A DNA stretch of 64,000 nucleotides. Source: Candidatus Reidiella endopervernicosa. GTDB lineage: Bacteria; Pseudomonadota; Gammaproteobacteria; GCF-013343005. This document shows positions 17,474 to 30,324 of the stretch, piece after piece. Below the pieces are notes generated by a model, which was not told the DNA's origin, searched no databases, and saw nothing but the letters and a program-made list of their open reading frames with translations. The stretch covers positions 2,400,501 through 2,464,500 of the forward strand of contig NZ_CP054491.1 of the NCBI RefSeq assembly GCF_013343005.1, in the 5' to 3' direction. The number at the start of each line of letters is the position of its first letter. Within the stretch, counting starts at the first letter, position 1. Position numbers and translations under genes: made by a program.

Positions 17474-19843
17474 CTATTGAAGAGCCTCTACTTCACGAGA
17501 CAGTGTCGTTTTTGTTTCCATAATCAGTGCCTGGAGCCTGGCAATAGCATCATTAACCATACCTTCAGAACCTGATTCTCCTCTCAGCAGTTCCAGCAAC
17601 TGAATCGCCTCTGCATGAAGCGCCAAGACACCAACACTACTGGCTGAACCGGCCAGCTTGTGTATTGCTTGATAGAGCTGCTCATCGGCACTACACTCTT
17701 GTGCTGAGACCATAGCCGCCTCACTGATGGCCAGGTTTTCCATGAACTGTTTAAGTAGCTGTGTGGCTACCGATTCGTTGCCACCCACGGCAGCGAGGGC
17801 CGCTTCACGATCATAGAGTGGTAGATCATCACTAGCGGATATTTGTGTTAACGCTTCTGCGTCAGTTTGCGATTCATTTTCAACACACCACCTCTTGATG
17901 ACGTCATAGAGCTGCTCTGCGGTATAGGGTTTAGCCAGCAGATCGTTCATCCCAACATCCAGCGCTTCCTGCCGCTTTTCGGGAAAGGCGTGCGCGGTGA
18001 GTGCGACAATGGGCGTCGCACGACCACCACTCTGAACCTCTTTAAGTTGCTGCGCGGCCTCAATACCACTCATCACAGGCATCTCAAGATCCATAAGGAT
18101 CAGGTCAAAACGCTGTTTATTAACAAGCTCAAGCGCCTCTTCCGCGCTCTTGGCAGCCACAGCAGTTGCCCCTTCGGTATCCAGCAGGGTCGTCGCCAAC
18201 GTCAAGTTGATCGCATTGTCATCGACGACCAGAATGCTCAGACCTGTCAGCATATCCCCCCTTGCCGTCTCAATAGCAGCCACTGAGATCGATTTCTCAT
18301 CAGGAGGTTCTGCTTCCGCACCTTCAGTTTCAGTCAGACCCAACGCTATGGGTGATTGTGCTGGCGACATCAGTAGTGAGACCGTGAATGTAGAGCCCTC
18401 GTCTGGTGCGCTAGTGAGGTGAATCTCACCCCCCATCAATGCAACCAATCGTTGGCAGATCGCCAATCCCAGCCCCGTTCCCCCATAACGCCGGGTTATC
18501 GAGCCATCACACTGTTGAAACGGTTGAAACAGACCCTGCTGCTGATCAGAGGTAATACCGATACCGGTATCACTAACAGTGAATTTCAGGGCAATCCCAT
18601 CGTCTCTTCCACTCTCAATTTCCACATGCAACGAGACCTGACCCTGCTCGGTAAACTTGATTGCATTTCCAAGCAGATTGATCAGTATCTGGCGAAGCCG
18701 CCCAGGATCTCCTTGTAGCGCCACAGGCACATCACTCTCCACCTCGGCCACCAACTTCAAACCTCGCTCACTCGCCTTCGGCGCAAAGAGTGAACGAACC
18801 TCATCGACCAGCGCATCAAGTCTAAAGTCTTTTGTCACGAGCTCGAGCTTGCCCGCCTCCATCTTTGAGAAGTCGAGAATGTCGTTAATAATGGTAAGCA
18901 GGCTCTCAGCCGAGGTGGATATCGTCTCCACGTAGTCGAGCTGCAACTCATCCAACGAGGTTTTCTTCAACAGACTGGTAAAGCCGATCACACCACTCAT
19001 CGGGGTGCGAATCTCGTGACTCATGGTGGCAAGAAAATCACTCTTTGCCTGACTCGCCGCCTCCGCACCCTCCTTGGCCAGTTCCAGCTCATAGGTACGC
19101 GCGGCAACCAGTCGCTCAAGATCTACACGATAGGTGGTCAACTCACTGTCATAGTCCTGTAGTTGATCCAGCATGACGTTAAAACCATCAACCAGCGTAC
19201 CCAGTTCATCGTTACTCAGTCGTTCGGCACGTTGCGAAAAGTCTCGCTTCTCAGCGACCTGCTGCATGCTCTCCAGAAGACGTCTAACCGGCACCGAAAC
19301 AACACGCTGGAACCAACTTGATAGGATCAGGGCCAGTAACAAGGAGATGACAAACACACCCAATACCACCTGGACCTCCTGGATAAAGGAGCTGTAGGCA
19401 TGGCTCATATCTCCAGTAATGCGCATCCGCCCAATGACATCACCATCGAGCATGATCGACTCTTCGACCACGACCTCTCCCCACGTATCGATCTCTCCAG
19501 CATGAGATTCACTTCCTTCCATTGATTCAAGTTGAGGAGAACGATAGTGCGCAAACAACTGGTTATCATTGAGTAGTAGCTCTGCCTTCAGCACATCACT
19601 CTGAGATGAAAGAGTATATAAAACCTCGGTAGCTGTTCGCTGATCGCGAAATGCGATAGCAGCACTACTGTTAGCCCCAATTACCGTTGCCAGGGTACGC
19701 ATTCGAGTGGTTGTATCATCGCGCGCTGCAGAGAGCTCGACATACATGAACATAAGCAGGTTCAACGACAAAATAGTCGCCGCCGTTGCCAGGATAATGA
19801 CTATCAGTTTCTTCTTGATGGAGGCATCACGCAGCAACTTCAT
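17474..19843 (-). CDS. hybrid sensor histidine kinase (CHASE8-like, HAMP, HisKA, HATPase, REC, HPt)
   Basis: A 789-residue BarA-like hybrid kinase. An N-terminal membrane helix leads to a periplasmic domain of about 130 residues with ANSSAAIAFRD, as in CHASE8. A second membrane helix and a HAMP domain follow. The HisKA box is MSHEIRTPMSGVIGF, and the ATPase boxes include GTGLGLAICQRLV. The receiver has LVVDDNAIN and LILMDLEMPVMSG (phospho-Asp). The C-terminal HPt histidine is in AIHKLAGSASSVG. It overlaps the YfiR-like gene by four bases (ATGA), so the two are translationally coupled and likely form one signalling unit. The output regulator is not encoded here. Confidence 0.92.
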   Translation of the reverse strand: MKLLRDASIKKKLIVIILATAATILSLNLLMFMYVELSAARDDTTTRMRTLATVIGANSSAAIAFRDQRTATEVLYTLSSQSDVLKAELLLNDNQLFAHYRSPQLESMEGSESHAGEIDTWGEVVVEESIMLDGDVIGRMRITGDMSHAYSSFIQEVQVVLGVFVISLLLALILSSWFQRVVSVPVRRLLESMQQVAEKRDFSQRAERLSNDELGTLVDGFNVMLDQLQDYDSELTTYRVDLERLVAARTYELELAKEGAEAASQAKSDFLATMSHEIRTPMSGVIGFTSLLKKTSLDELQLDYVETISTSAESLLTIINDILDFSKMEAGKLELVTKDFRLDALVDEVRSLFAPKASERGLKLVAEVESDVPVALQGDPGRLRQILINLLGNAIKFTEQGQVSLHVEIESGRDDGIALKFTVSDTGIGITSDQQQGLFQPFQQCDGSITRRYGGTGLGLAICQRLVALMGGEIHLTSAPDEGSTFTVSLLMSPAQSPIALGLTETEGAEAEPPDEKSISVAAIETARGDMLTGLSILVVDDNAINLTLATTLLDTEGATAVAAKSAEEALELVNKQRFDLILMDLEMPVMSGIEAAQQLKEVQSGGRATPIVALTAHAFPEKRQEALDVGMNDLLAKPYTAEQLYDVIKRWCVENESQTDAEALTQISASDDLPLYDREAALAAVGGNESVATQLLKQFMENLAISEAAMVSAQECSADEQLYQAIHKLAGSASSVGVLALHAEAIQLLELLRGESGSEGMVNDAIARLQALIMETKTTLSREVEALQ

Positions 19844-20400
19844 TGCCCCCCCTCACCATTAACGATTTCGGCAAGATTGAGTAGACGTGAGCTGATCTCC
19901 AGCCCCCTCTCTCGGGCAACACGCAGATTAACAAGAAAGCGAATTCGCCCCTGCTCACGATAGAGTTCAATCACCCCACCGCCTCGAGCAAAGCCTGGCA
20001 GTTCGCTAATAGTCAGCACTGGATCTCCATTTACTTGCGCAATAGTCTCGGGAAAACTGTTTCGTTCAGAGGTTGCGATATAGAGAAGATGACATGGCGG
20101 CGAGTTCTCGCCATGGTCGATGGGCTGCAATACAACCTGTCTCCCTTGAACCTGTCTACCAGCAAGCCTGGCCAGGGCATCGAGCATCTCATCACTTCCT
20201 GCCGTACAGATCGTCAGGGGATAATCACGATCGGAGAGGACGTGATCCGGCCAGCGTGTGAATTTGGCAAAGTTATAGATAAACACAGCCTTGAGCAGAC
20301 GTGCCTCCTCCTCAGGCTCCTGAGCGCTGGCAACCGTCTGCAGAGTGACAGATAGGCCAAGACAAACAGCTAGCAACAGTCCGTGTAGCACTCTATTCAA
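19840..20400 (-). CDS. YfiR family periplasmic protein
   Basis: A secreted protein with the YfiR-family motifs LLKAVFIYNFAKFTRWP, CHLLYIA, VLTISELPGFARGGG and RIRFLVNL. YfiR proteins are periplasmic repressors of membrane diguanylate cyclases or partners of sensor kinases. The frame opens at ATG 20433, but TTG 20400, preceded by AGGG and giving a classical signal peptide, is the likelier start. It overlaps the hybrid kinase. The 276 bp upstream (to 20709) hold no gene I can support. A TonB-dependent receptor lies next upstream, a common trio with YfiR and a kinase. Confidence 0.85.
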   Translation of the reverse strand: MNRVLHGLLLAVCLGLSVTLQTVASAQEPEEEARLLKAVFIYNFAKFTRWPDHVLSDRDYPLTICTAGSDEMLDALARLAGRQVQGRQVVLQPIDHGENSPPCHLLYIATSERNSFPETIAQVNGDPVLTISELPGFARGGGVIELYREQGRIRFLVNLRVARERGLEISSRLLNLAEIVNGEGGQ

Positions 20401-20709
20401 ATGAGTGCCCTGCCGGCATTTACTGCAGCACATTTGCCATTAAGCTGACGGGGTAACTGGCTCTGACACCCACTTATCAACGTGGTCGTTATCGAAGCCC
20501 ATCCTTCGCAGCACTGAGCCGACCCATCACCACGAAGTCGCAACTCATGCAGCCTGGGCTGTTGCATGGCAATCATCACATTCAAAACTATTGGTAATCC
20601 TTAACCGTTGTAATAACCGAATCGCTATCGGTTTCAAACACTCTAACTTTGGAACAGCCACACGAAATTGCATGGGCACCTACAGAATCTATAACTTCCA
20701 TTGCCACGC

Positions 20710-22775
20710 CTAGAACTTGTAACGCAACTCAGCAAAAATGCTTCGTTCGGCAAGAGGCAGATCGCCAGGAATGGAGCGGCCCGTATACTCTCTTGCATCC
20801 TCATCAAACAGATTGCGTATCGATGTTGCTAGCTCCAGATGCTTGTGCCCTGTGTATCGCAATGTAGTATCGGCAATCAGATAGTCATCAACCGGTTCTC
20901 GGCTATCGCCCGACGCTCGAGCACGCTCACCAATCCAGTTAGCCTGCAGATTCCAGTTCCACCCCGGCAACAGCCCCCAATCTGCACGTAAATAGGCATC
21001 CTGCTCAGACTCCTGGATGGCCCGATACTCATTGTCATCTGGATTGCGAACGGTGTAGTTACCCGAGAGGCGCAGGTTTTAGTCGCCTGCAGCCTCGCCT
21101 CAACCTCAACGCCGCGAATGGTATGTTCACCAGAGTTCATATATTGGCGCTTGGAAAGCCCCATCACCGTCTGCGCACGGATAAAATCGGACTGCTGGAA
21201 ATGATAGATATTGAGTCCTAGATTGAGGTTCTTCGTTGCCGCATAGCTAAATGCTAGCTCAAGTGTTTCTGAACGCTCAGGATCGAGATCAGGATTGGGC
21301 AGAGTGAAAGAGGTCTCAGCAAAGAGCTGCTGGAATGAGGGTGCTTTGAAGGCCTCTCCATACATCAGCTTGGTGGTGAATTTATCGGTACTCTGCCAGA
21401 CCAGTGCCAGACGAGGGTTCAACGTGTTGCCAAAATCGGAGTATTGGTCATAACGGACACCTGCCGTTAGCTCCCAATCCTCCCCATGCTCCATACATCT
21501 TGAAGAAACAGATGACTAATGTTGCGTGCTTTCTCCGGCGCGAAGGCGTATGGCGAATCTGAGAGATCGACCAGTGGACCACCTGGTGGCAGCGGATTAC
21601 CATCAGGACCCGTACCCATATTGATAAACTGTTCGACCAGGAAGAGATCTTGCCAGGTATGTCCCATACCTAAACGAAGTGCATGATCATCAATGCCCTT
21701 ATAGAGGCCACTCATCTCAAATGAGACACGCTGTTCAGCTGACCGCATCTGGTTTATGACGCCGTCTGGATAGTCGCCATCAAAGGCGCCGGGGACGTTC
21801 CTGAAAGCCGTCGCCCGACGTGTAGTCGAGATGCTGATAGCGAAGCTCCGCATCAAGTCCCCAGTTTTCACTGAACAGTTCATTGGTATAGAGCAGGCTG
21901 GTATTAAAGCGACTATCGCTCGCCTCAGTAACTGGGTCTAGCACTCCGGCTCCCGTCAAACCGATCTCGAGATCGCTATGCTTCATATAGTCAACATTGA
22001 CACGCCAGTTCGCTCTCGCAAGTGAGAAACGGAGATCCATGTTATTCCAGCCAATCTGGGCAGCGCCCGGCGCCAGGGAGACATTGGTTGCGAGTGATTG
22101 ATCCTGAAGGGTCTGCCCATCGGCTTCGATATAAGGATCATGCCCATTGGTCGTGTAGAAATCGGCCGTAAAGGCCACATCGAATCCGCCCCACTGATCG
22201 CCATACTGCGCCCAGGCGTTATGCGTGTTAAAGGAGCCGGTACGCACCCCGATCTCCGAACGATCGATCTTGCCAGCGGTTTTGGTGATGATATTCACCA
22301 CACCCGCAGAGGCATCAGCACCAAACAGGGCCGAACCGGGACCGCGAATAATCTCAACCCGTTCGATCATGCTGGTCGGCAATCCCTTCCAGAAGATGCC
22401 AAAGCCCCACATCAGGTCACTCATCGGCGCACCGTTCACCATCAGCAGCGTCTGACTGGCATTGGCACCACGGAACTGCACAAATGGCCTAAAGGCGAAC
22501 TGATTAGTACGGATATGGATGCCCGGCACGCCCTCAAGCGCATCGACAATATTGGTCGCGCCCGTCGCTTTGATATCTTCTGCGGTAATGACTGTAACGA
22601 CTGCAGGAGCCTTGGTAATGGACTGCTTGGATGCTGTGGAGATCGTGACCTCAAGGGCCATTAGCTCCTCAAGGCTTAAGGAGAGAAAATGGTCAAACCG
22701 CTCTTCGCTACTGGCATGAACAGCAAGTGTCTGCAGCAGGCAAAGTATTATTATTATCGGTCGATAGATGCTCAT
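20710..22775 (-). pseudogene. TonB-dependent outer-membrane receptor, frameshifted
   Basis: The N-terminus is a signal peptide followed by a plug domain: VVTVITAEDIKATGATNIVDAL, PGIHIRTNQF, LLMVNGAPM and RVEIIRGPGSALFGADASAGVVNIIT (given here as diagnostic pieces). The barrel continues in other frames and ends in SIFAELRYKF with the C-terminal Phe of outer-membrane proteins. Three single-base shifts, near 21.80, 21.48 and 21.07 kb, separate four open segments that together give about 680 residues. No nonsense changes lie between. A ligand cannot be inferred. The companion YfiR and kinase genes downstream are intact. Confidence 0.8.
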
Positions 22776-23103
22776 ACTTACTCTAGAAATACGGATATAT
22801 ATAAATGGCGAATTGCACTCAAATTACCGCGCTTTCGCTATCAGATTAACGTCGATCACAACCTATTGTAGCCTACAAAAGACGCTATATCGGGGTTAAA
22901 CTCCAACTTGCGCTCTCATTATAAAGCCGAGTTATACAGCCATTTGCCGAGTCACTGCAGAGCTGAAGTGAATGACCTCACCATCCTGCTCTATCACCCA
23001 GATATAGACAATACCTAGATACCCCATCCTAGAGCATATCTATACTTATAAACCCATATTCTACTCGCGGTTATTGAAGCGCCAAACCATCCATGAAACA
23101 CTC

Positions 23104-23310
23104 TTAACAACAATCGCCAACAGAAACACCGAGGAAAACGGTAGTAGATATCGCCTTGGCCCCAAATAGAGCAGGCACATTGGAATTGTAGCGATTAGTG
23201 GCCAGCGCCAAACGTACAGACTCAGCCCTGATAAGCATCCAGATAAAACACACTACCAGCACGAGAACACAGCCAAGTAGGCGCACCAATATTAATGCCT
23301 GTAATTCCAT
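23104..23310 (-). CDS. possible small single-helix membrane protein
   Basis: A 68-residue frame with an N-terminal hydrophobic helix (LILVRLLGCVLVLVVCFIW) and a hydrophilic remainder. It begins 58 bp after the end of the WD40-caspase gene on the same strand, with only a weak GAG upstream. I do not recognise the family. The surrounding genes are frameshifted, so the true C-terminus may differ. The flanking 22776-23103 contains nothing else I can support apart from the receptor's promoter region. Confidence 0.35.
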   Translation of the reverse strand: MELQALILVRLLGCVLVLVVCFIWMLIRAESVRLALATNRYNSNVPALFGAKAISTTVFLGVSVGDCC

Positions 23311-23367
23311 CAGCTGCTCTCACAACAGATGACAGACGTTGTACCTCGTGATCTCATTGCACGTGCA

Positions 23368-26300
23368 CTAATGGCAACTCTGAATCTCTACTGGATTGAA
23401 CTGGATAACGCTCAATGAGTTGATCACCCTCGACTTTACGAAATCGAACAGGCCAGGGCGCTGTACGTTGAGCCGTCTGGCCGCCTGCTCAGTTTGAGAG
23501 GGTTTGTGGACTCGAACTACACCCCGCGTTCCACTGATCCTGCCACGCTTCACCTCATGATATAGGTCCGGAACACGCGCCACGCCATAGATTAACCACT
23601 CACCGACCTTAATCTCTCCATCCAAAGGAGCAGCATCGGCGCGAGTCTGCTCCAGCCCCTCTCGTAACAAGGCATAGGTCATGATGCCGTGGCCAATCAG
23701 ATCACTCTCCAGCGCCACATTCTCAGCCTGGGTTGCCGTTAGTATCCGCATACCCTTGTTAAAGGCCAGCTGTCCGAAACCACGGCTACCCATCGGACCT
23801 GGCTTGAACCCATCACTCGACGCTGGCTGCAGAGTTACAGGCGTCGATAATCATCACCATCTCACCCGCATCAACATCTCTCAACCAGCGGCTCAGTTCA
23901 TTGCCAGATATCGTTCGTTTCAACATCGCATCGGTCACTTCGCGTCTAGTACCGACACCGATATCCTCCGGAAAAGATGGAATACGCCATTCTCATCTGC
24001 ATAGCCATGTCCCGAAAAGGAGAGAATAAGCGTGTCCTCAGGATTGGCACTACGAAGCGTTGCCAACTGGGGATATTGATCAAGCAACCGTTGATCGAGC
24101 CGATCACCAGCGAGCGCAGCAAGCACTGCCGACACCACCTCCTTTCTTGCTGATGACTCGCCCGTTCTCGATCCGAAATCAACGCAATTGGAACGACCGT
24201 TTCATACCGCCCGATACGGCGTAGTCGATCAATAAGCACACTCTGCATCGCCCTCGCATCTGCGGCAGAGTAACTGAGATCCCAGGCTGATTTTGGTGGC
24301 TATTCACACCGATACTAACCACATAGGCACGCGGTGCGCGTTTCTCAGAAGAGAGTTGTGGCTTGAAGGGGTAGTGCGAACTCACACCCTTAACGCCATC
24401 GTGATTAAAGGCATAGGCGCTGAATTTAATATCACTATTTCTGTCTGTTGGTATACGAACATCTTTGAATCTGAGCTCTGCTACACCCTCCTGCTTTAAC
24501 TGCTCGTCATCCGACTCTAGTCCGTAGGCGATCAGTTGACCGTCTCGAAAAATCCGCAGGTCTCTGGCCCCTGAATAACGCTTCTCACCCGAACTAACAC
24601 TCTTCACCTCAACACTTATATCGACAGAAGCAGGATCAGCACTTGAAGCTGTTATTGATGTAATTCGTGTAAGCGGCTGAAGACGATTCACCTCTGACAC
24701 CAGCTGCACCGGTGTCATCGCTTCACCACCAAACAGCCTGACAAGTAGTCGGGGTTCAAAATACTCACGCAAGAAGATCTCTATTGGCAGCGGCTTCAGT
24801 GGCTCATCAGGCATTACCCAGGAGAGTGCAGGCAGATCACCGGGGCATTCGAAACGTAGCGACCGTCTGCTGCAACCACAGCCCAGTCACCATTTGAGAA
24901 GCTAAGCAGACTGGCAAGCAGGCGATTTTTGATAGATCCCAAATGCCGACACTACCGTCTGAGCTGGCCGACAGCATCCGCTCTCCATCTGTAGAAAACT
25001 GATCTCATTAACGCTACCACTATGATGATCGAGTCGAGTAATAAGTTGTCCGTCCGAGACATCCCAAAGCGATACGGACCGATCTTCTCCAGAAGTCGCC
25101 AATAGATTACCGTCGGGAGAGAGGCGGCTGTCGTGATATATCCTGGAGAATCTGCCCATCTCAACTGTTCTTTACTGGAGACCGGATCAATCAGTCGGTA
25201 GCTGCCATCGTATGTTGCATTGAGTAGTACTACTCCACCATCTGGAGCAGCCAACAACCAGTAGGAGTCTGATCGATAGCGTTTATCACTCTCAGGGTAT
25301 CGTCTGGCGATCTGCCCCTGCTCCATATCCAGTACTATCGCCTCGTCGTGACTACTATTCCTAATCACCACATAACGGCCGTTAGCAGTGAACGCCATTT
25401 TGTCGAAATTGATGAATGCACCCGGTTGGGAAATACGTGAACGTGGCTTACCACTCTCCACATCCCAGAGAATCCCTTCGTCATGTGTCAGTGTGAAAAC
25501 AGCCTTACCATCTGGTGAAAAGAGTGGTTCGGCACCCGCAAAACCAAGCGTAACGTCAGGAAAATGGTGGATAACACGCCCAGAATCGGCATCACGCAAA
25601 AGAGACCATCAAGCTCATTAGTAAGCAGATGTTGGCCATCAGGCGAGCTAACCACGTCATGTACCATTCTAAAATCAAAGCTACCTTCGCTAGGGATCAG
25701 TCTGCCCTGCTGCCCGCTATGAAGAGATCGAACGACAACGTTATTCCCGTCAGGAGAAACCACACGACTCTCACCCGAAACAAACTTGACCCGTTTTCGA
25801 AGCGGGTGTGCCAGACGTCCGACGACCCTCCGTTCGTAGGTCCCAGAACACTGCCTCTGTCAGACCATTCACCAGCACGAAGTCTCCGTTAGGCGAGAAG
25901 CTAGCGGAAACCACAGCACCAGACTGACCTGAGTACTCCTGCAACATCGATTCATCGCCGAGTTGCCAGAGCTGGGCTACCCCTGCGCCTCGCTAGTACC
26001 ACCCGTACCGACAACAAGGTGGGGACTGTTCGGAGCGAATGGAGAGTATGTACACCCAGCCCCCACCCTGCGCACCCTTTATCTTTGGAAGCGTACGGAT
26101 CTCGTTTCCACTTTCGAGATTTAGAATATGTGTCTCACCACTATTGTCCCCAAATGCCACTGTGTGGCCATCAGGTGATACTGCACTTGACCATATTTGC
26201 TTATCCTCAAAGTTCCACTGGTGTAGCTGTGTACCACTTTCCAGATCCCATACACTTGCTTCTCGATTCAGAGTTGTCGTGACGATCCTTTTCCATCAGG

Positions 26301-27945
26301 CGTTACCGCGATACGGTAAATAATATTATTCTGTGCAATCTCAAGGGTCCGCTGTACGACACCACTCTTAAAGTCATAGATACGCACTTTTCCGTCCCTA
26401 TGAGCAGAGGAAAAACGTCTATTGTCAGGGAGAAGAGCGATGCCAAATACACCTTGATCTCTATCTAGTATTTCACCGACTCTTCGAATCTTTTCGCCCG
26501 TCAGCCCACTCAGGCAGTAATAAAACCACCATCTTCTGAGGCAGTCACAATCAGCTTTCCATCATCGACAACGGCGAGCGCATCAACCTGCGTATCTACA
26601 TTAATCTGCAGGCGCTTTCTTCCCGTTTCGATCTCCCATAGACCGACTGTCCGTCATCACTGCCGGTTATGACGACAGAGTCATCAAATGCGAGTTGAAG
26701 GACGTTAATCTTGCCGAGGTTACCTGGGTGCGCTGAGATCCTACGAATGACACGCCCGCTGGAGGCCTCATTAATACTCACTACACCGTCAGCGCCGCCT
26801 GTCACAACCAGATTGCCATCAGCGCTGATGGCACTCGCGGTAACCCACCTGAATGGCCCAACTGCGCAACTAGTGACGGTTTTATCACCTGTTTTCTCTT
26901 TCCAGCGGCACTGGGGCATCAGCACCCGTATCGCCATCGATACTCCAGAAGCGCCCCGTGCTGTCTCCCCCACCTCAGCAGGTGTTTGCCATCTGGCGAA
27001 TAGTCGAGTCCGTAGACACCTCCCTGATGACCGCTAAGGGTGGTAACCGGTTTACCACTTTCAACCTCTGAAATGAGGATCTCACCCTCATAACCGGCAG
27101 ACGCAATAGTTGATCCATCAGGAGAGAAAGCAACATCTGTTACAAGGTTCTTGTGACCATCCAGACAACGCAACTGCTCTCCAGTATTGCGACCCCAGAG
27201 ACAGACCTCATTATCTGACATCGCCGTGGCCAGCCGTTTTCCATCGGGTGAGAAACTCGCACCAATAAAGATGCCATCGCGCCGAATACGCAACAGGGGT
27301 TTTCCACTTGTTCTGCTGTAGAGGCCACCCTCGTTCGAACCGCCGAGAAAGATTGTTGTGGCATCGGGTGAGATCGCAATGCTTTCAAGCGAGGTGGCCG
27401 TATATGCAGGTTCACTTCCGGTCGGAACAGCCAGTAGGTCGAGCATAGAGACGACGGCACCACTACGTGCATCCAGTACCGTCGCCGACTTTGAGTAATC
27501 AGCGGCGACAACGAGAAACCGTCCATCCTCAGACCAGACAAGTTTTTGGCATTGATGTTCGTCTCAGTTACCCAGATCATCTGGCTACGCTGAAGATCGA
27601 ACAGTGAAACCTTACCGTTGCTTGAGACTGCAACCTGCGCGAGTGAAGGCGATGGCGCCACACCATGAATTGAGGGCCACTTTTCACTAAACAGTGAACT
27701 GACATTAACCCGTCGTACCACTTTTCCTGTTGCACTTTCCCACAACAGAATCGTGAAGCCATCAAAGGTAAATGCCAGCTTACCGTCAGGGCTAATTCGC
27801 CCCTCCGTAACCATATCGCTATCGTGCCAGATGCTCTGCACTTCACCAGCATGCAGTGGTTGAAGCCAAACACCTATAGCCGTAACAAGCAGGGTAATAG
27901 CAGTAGGTATCGATTGAAGAGAGCCTTCAACAGTTGCATTCGCAT
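23368..27945 (-). pseudogene. secreted WD40-repeat protein with C-terminal caspase (peptidase C14) domain, multiply frameshifted
   Basis: From ATG 27945 a signal peptide (MRMQLLKALFNRYLLL) leads into many WD40-like blades, e.g. VAFSPDGSTIASAGYEG, LDYSPDGKHLL and LSPDGNLLATSGEDRSVSLWD. A linker follows (PDEPLKPLPIEIFL), then a caspase fold: AYVVSIGVNSHQN, the His site LILSFSGHGYADENG and the Cys site VMIIDACNSAAS, both catalytic residues present. The C-terminal part includes GSRGFGQLAFNKG. At least ten one-base shifts divide about 1,500 codons into open segments. The intact form would be a periplasmic or surface protein with a propeller sensor and a protease effector; that role is inference. 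It is the last large gene of a minus-strand series starting at 34.7 kb. Confidence 0.75.
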
Positions 27946-28061
27946 ATATATTTTGACCTTGCACGAAGCACCATTTAGTTGAACGCTGCTCTCTTCCAAC
28001 TAAACAAACTCTACTTCTAGATTATTATTAGATATTTACTCAGATCGTGTAAGGCGTCCAT

Positions 28062-30267
28062 TCAAGGATCACGTCTAGTTTTCCAATCAACAGTAAGGAT
28101 CGATAGCTTGTCGGCAGTTGCACGTGATTTCCGCCCTGCACCCCGAGAAGTCCCCACACCAAATCCGGCGCTTTTCAAAGATCATGGACCGAACGATCTC
28201 CACCACGCTCGGCACTCGTATCACGATCGCGGAACACCTGCCTGAGCCAGAAAACCGAAATTTTCCAAAGGAGAGTCCGCTCGTGCCTGAGTCGCGATTA
28301 CAATCAGCTGCTCACGCCCCACTGTCTCCGAGGCGTCAATCTCAATACCATCGATTACCAGCTCACTGCCAGCCTCTACGCGATTGATCTCACCATCGTA
28401 GGGAAGAGTGTCTGGATCGAATAGTCAGCACCGATAAATAGCACCGTGACGTCCTGCGCTGAACGTCGTGTGTTGCGTATCGTCAGTTCAAGTGAGTCAC
28501 CATTGTAGAAGTTTGGCACGGTACCGAGCGCTATATCTTCTCGTTCACCACTATCGGCACGCTCTACGCTCATCCCAAGTTCAGTGTTAGCCGCATCACC
28601 ACCGCGATTGGCAAGGCGCATCAGATTGCGCACCTTGGCGATTCTGGAGAGACTATCCATCAGCAGGCTGACGACCTTCGCATTATCACGTCCATCAGTC
28701 TGATTTTTGAGTAGGTACTACGCCACTCCGGCTCAAGTTCTGCAGTTGGCGGCAGAAGCCAGAGGCTTCCCTTCTCATCCGATTCGACGGCAAGGCGTAG
28801 GTCCGCCTGTTGTCCAGCAGCCACCCACTCAACTAACGCGCTACCCGTTATCAACTTGTTATCCCCAAAGAGGATTTCACTAATCCGTTTTCCAACAACC
28901 GACTTAAGTTGATCGTCTGCGGGATATGCAACACGGAGTGTGAAGTCCGTTTTGACTCAACCAGTCTTGCATAACCTCGCTTTGGCATCGATTTGATCGC
29001 AATCGCAGCGTTATCTGCATGCGCTGTAACTTCAATTTCGCTCGTAAGCATTCCGGAACGGGTAACCGTTACATAACCAATCACTTCATCATCTGCTAGC
29101 GCTTGTTGCGACAGCTAACACCGATCCTTTCGTGACCTCATGCAGCGTTCCGGCATACAGGGTTAAACGTTTTCCCTTGCGTTCGAACCGCCACTGTTGA
29201 GTCACTCCTGTTTCGATTCAGCACCAAATACTGGAGCATCCAGAGCCGTTCCCTCATAGAGCGGTGTTGTGGCACGCCACTGCATCGCACTGTAATCCTG
29301 CAAGACCTGCTGAATAACCTGACGATAGGTAGCACCGAGGAAAACGACTCAGGGTTTTAATCAAGGTATGGGTAAACAAGCCGTGCGGTTCACTCTCTGG
29401 ATGATATCTAGGCAACATCATCTCCGGTGTCGTTTCAGTCGTTCGCGCAGCATAAAGGCCACAAAACCACCCGCCCCTTCATCGTCAGCCACCGGAATAC
29501 CGTCGCTGGAAAGGTCATTTCCAGCAGTGCCGCCAGCACCTCGTGAACGCACTGATTGATAGGCACGCTGCATTGCAGCTGCCGGAATTTGAAGCGTATT
29601 GGGTTTAACATCTCTCATCCGCACGCTATCACCGCCCGTAGCGGCGCTGCGCGACATGGTGCCTGAATGACGCTATCAAAACCAACCAGACAAATGCACC
29701 GCGTGCACGTATAGAAGCCAGTGCATCACGCACATCGTCATCAACAAGTGCGTTCTCTACCGAGCCAATCTCATCGCTCCACGCCTTCACGTCTCGAGGC
29801 AGGAATATCTCATCGAGTCCATCCGTCTCATTATGTGACTGATCAACTGAGTAATGGGTTGCTGTGATCCATGACCCGCAAAATGCACGTAAACAAAATC
29901 ACCTTTCTGTGAATCATTGGCAAGAGAGGCAAGCGCCTGTTTGATTGCGGCGGAGGTAGGCAGACCATCTGCACCCTCTACACCATCAGCAAGTACACGC
30001 ATCTGTTTTCGATCGAAACCAGACTCGATAAGGAAGTCGCGTGCCAGGCGCACGTCGTACTTGGGACCTTCGAGCTGAAATTTTTCATCAAGATTTGGGT
30101 ATTCTGAAACACCCACCAACAATGCATGCCGAGTCGATGCGTGGAGGTTTGTTGAGTATCGCGGCTGCAAACATAACAAACACAACAGTCAAACAGTGGC
30201 GAGTAGACTCTGCACCGCTCCTGACCTGCACGCGGACTGCAGCCTCAACCATATCCCTGCGATTCAT
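28062..30267 (-). pseudogene. caspase-family (peptidase C14) protein with DUF4384-like C-terminus, frameshifted
   Basis: The caspase domain reads RHALLVGVSEYPN, DVRLARDFLIESGF and FVYVHFAGHGSQQP (catalytic His). The Cys site is destroyed: near 29.68 kb the bases give GATAGC then GTCATTCAGGC, where one T would restore DSCHSGTMSRS. The C-terminal half resembles DUF4384 regions (FYNGDSLELTIRN, LPYDGEINRVEAGSELVIDG, EQLIVIATQA), a domain often fused to such peptidases. At least six indels occur. Start ATG 30267 is tentative because a shift lies in the signal region. It is separated from the WD40-caspase by about 120 bp and was probably co-expressed with it. Confidence 0.7.
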
Positions 30268-30324
30268 TTCTGGATCCCTCGAATTATTATAAATAGGTGA
30301 CTAATAGACAAACTGAAATCAGAT

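Noticed and set aside
20434-20709. Riboswitch between the TonB receptor and the YfiR-like gene
   Set aside because: The region lies downstream of the receptor, and I could not find a B12 box or another conserved aptamer motif.
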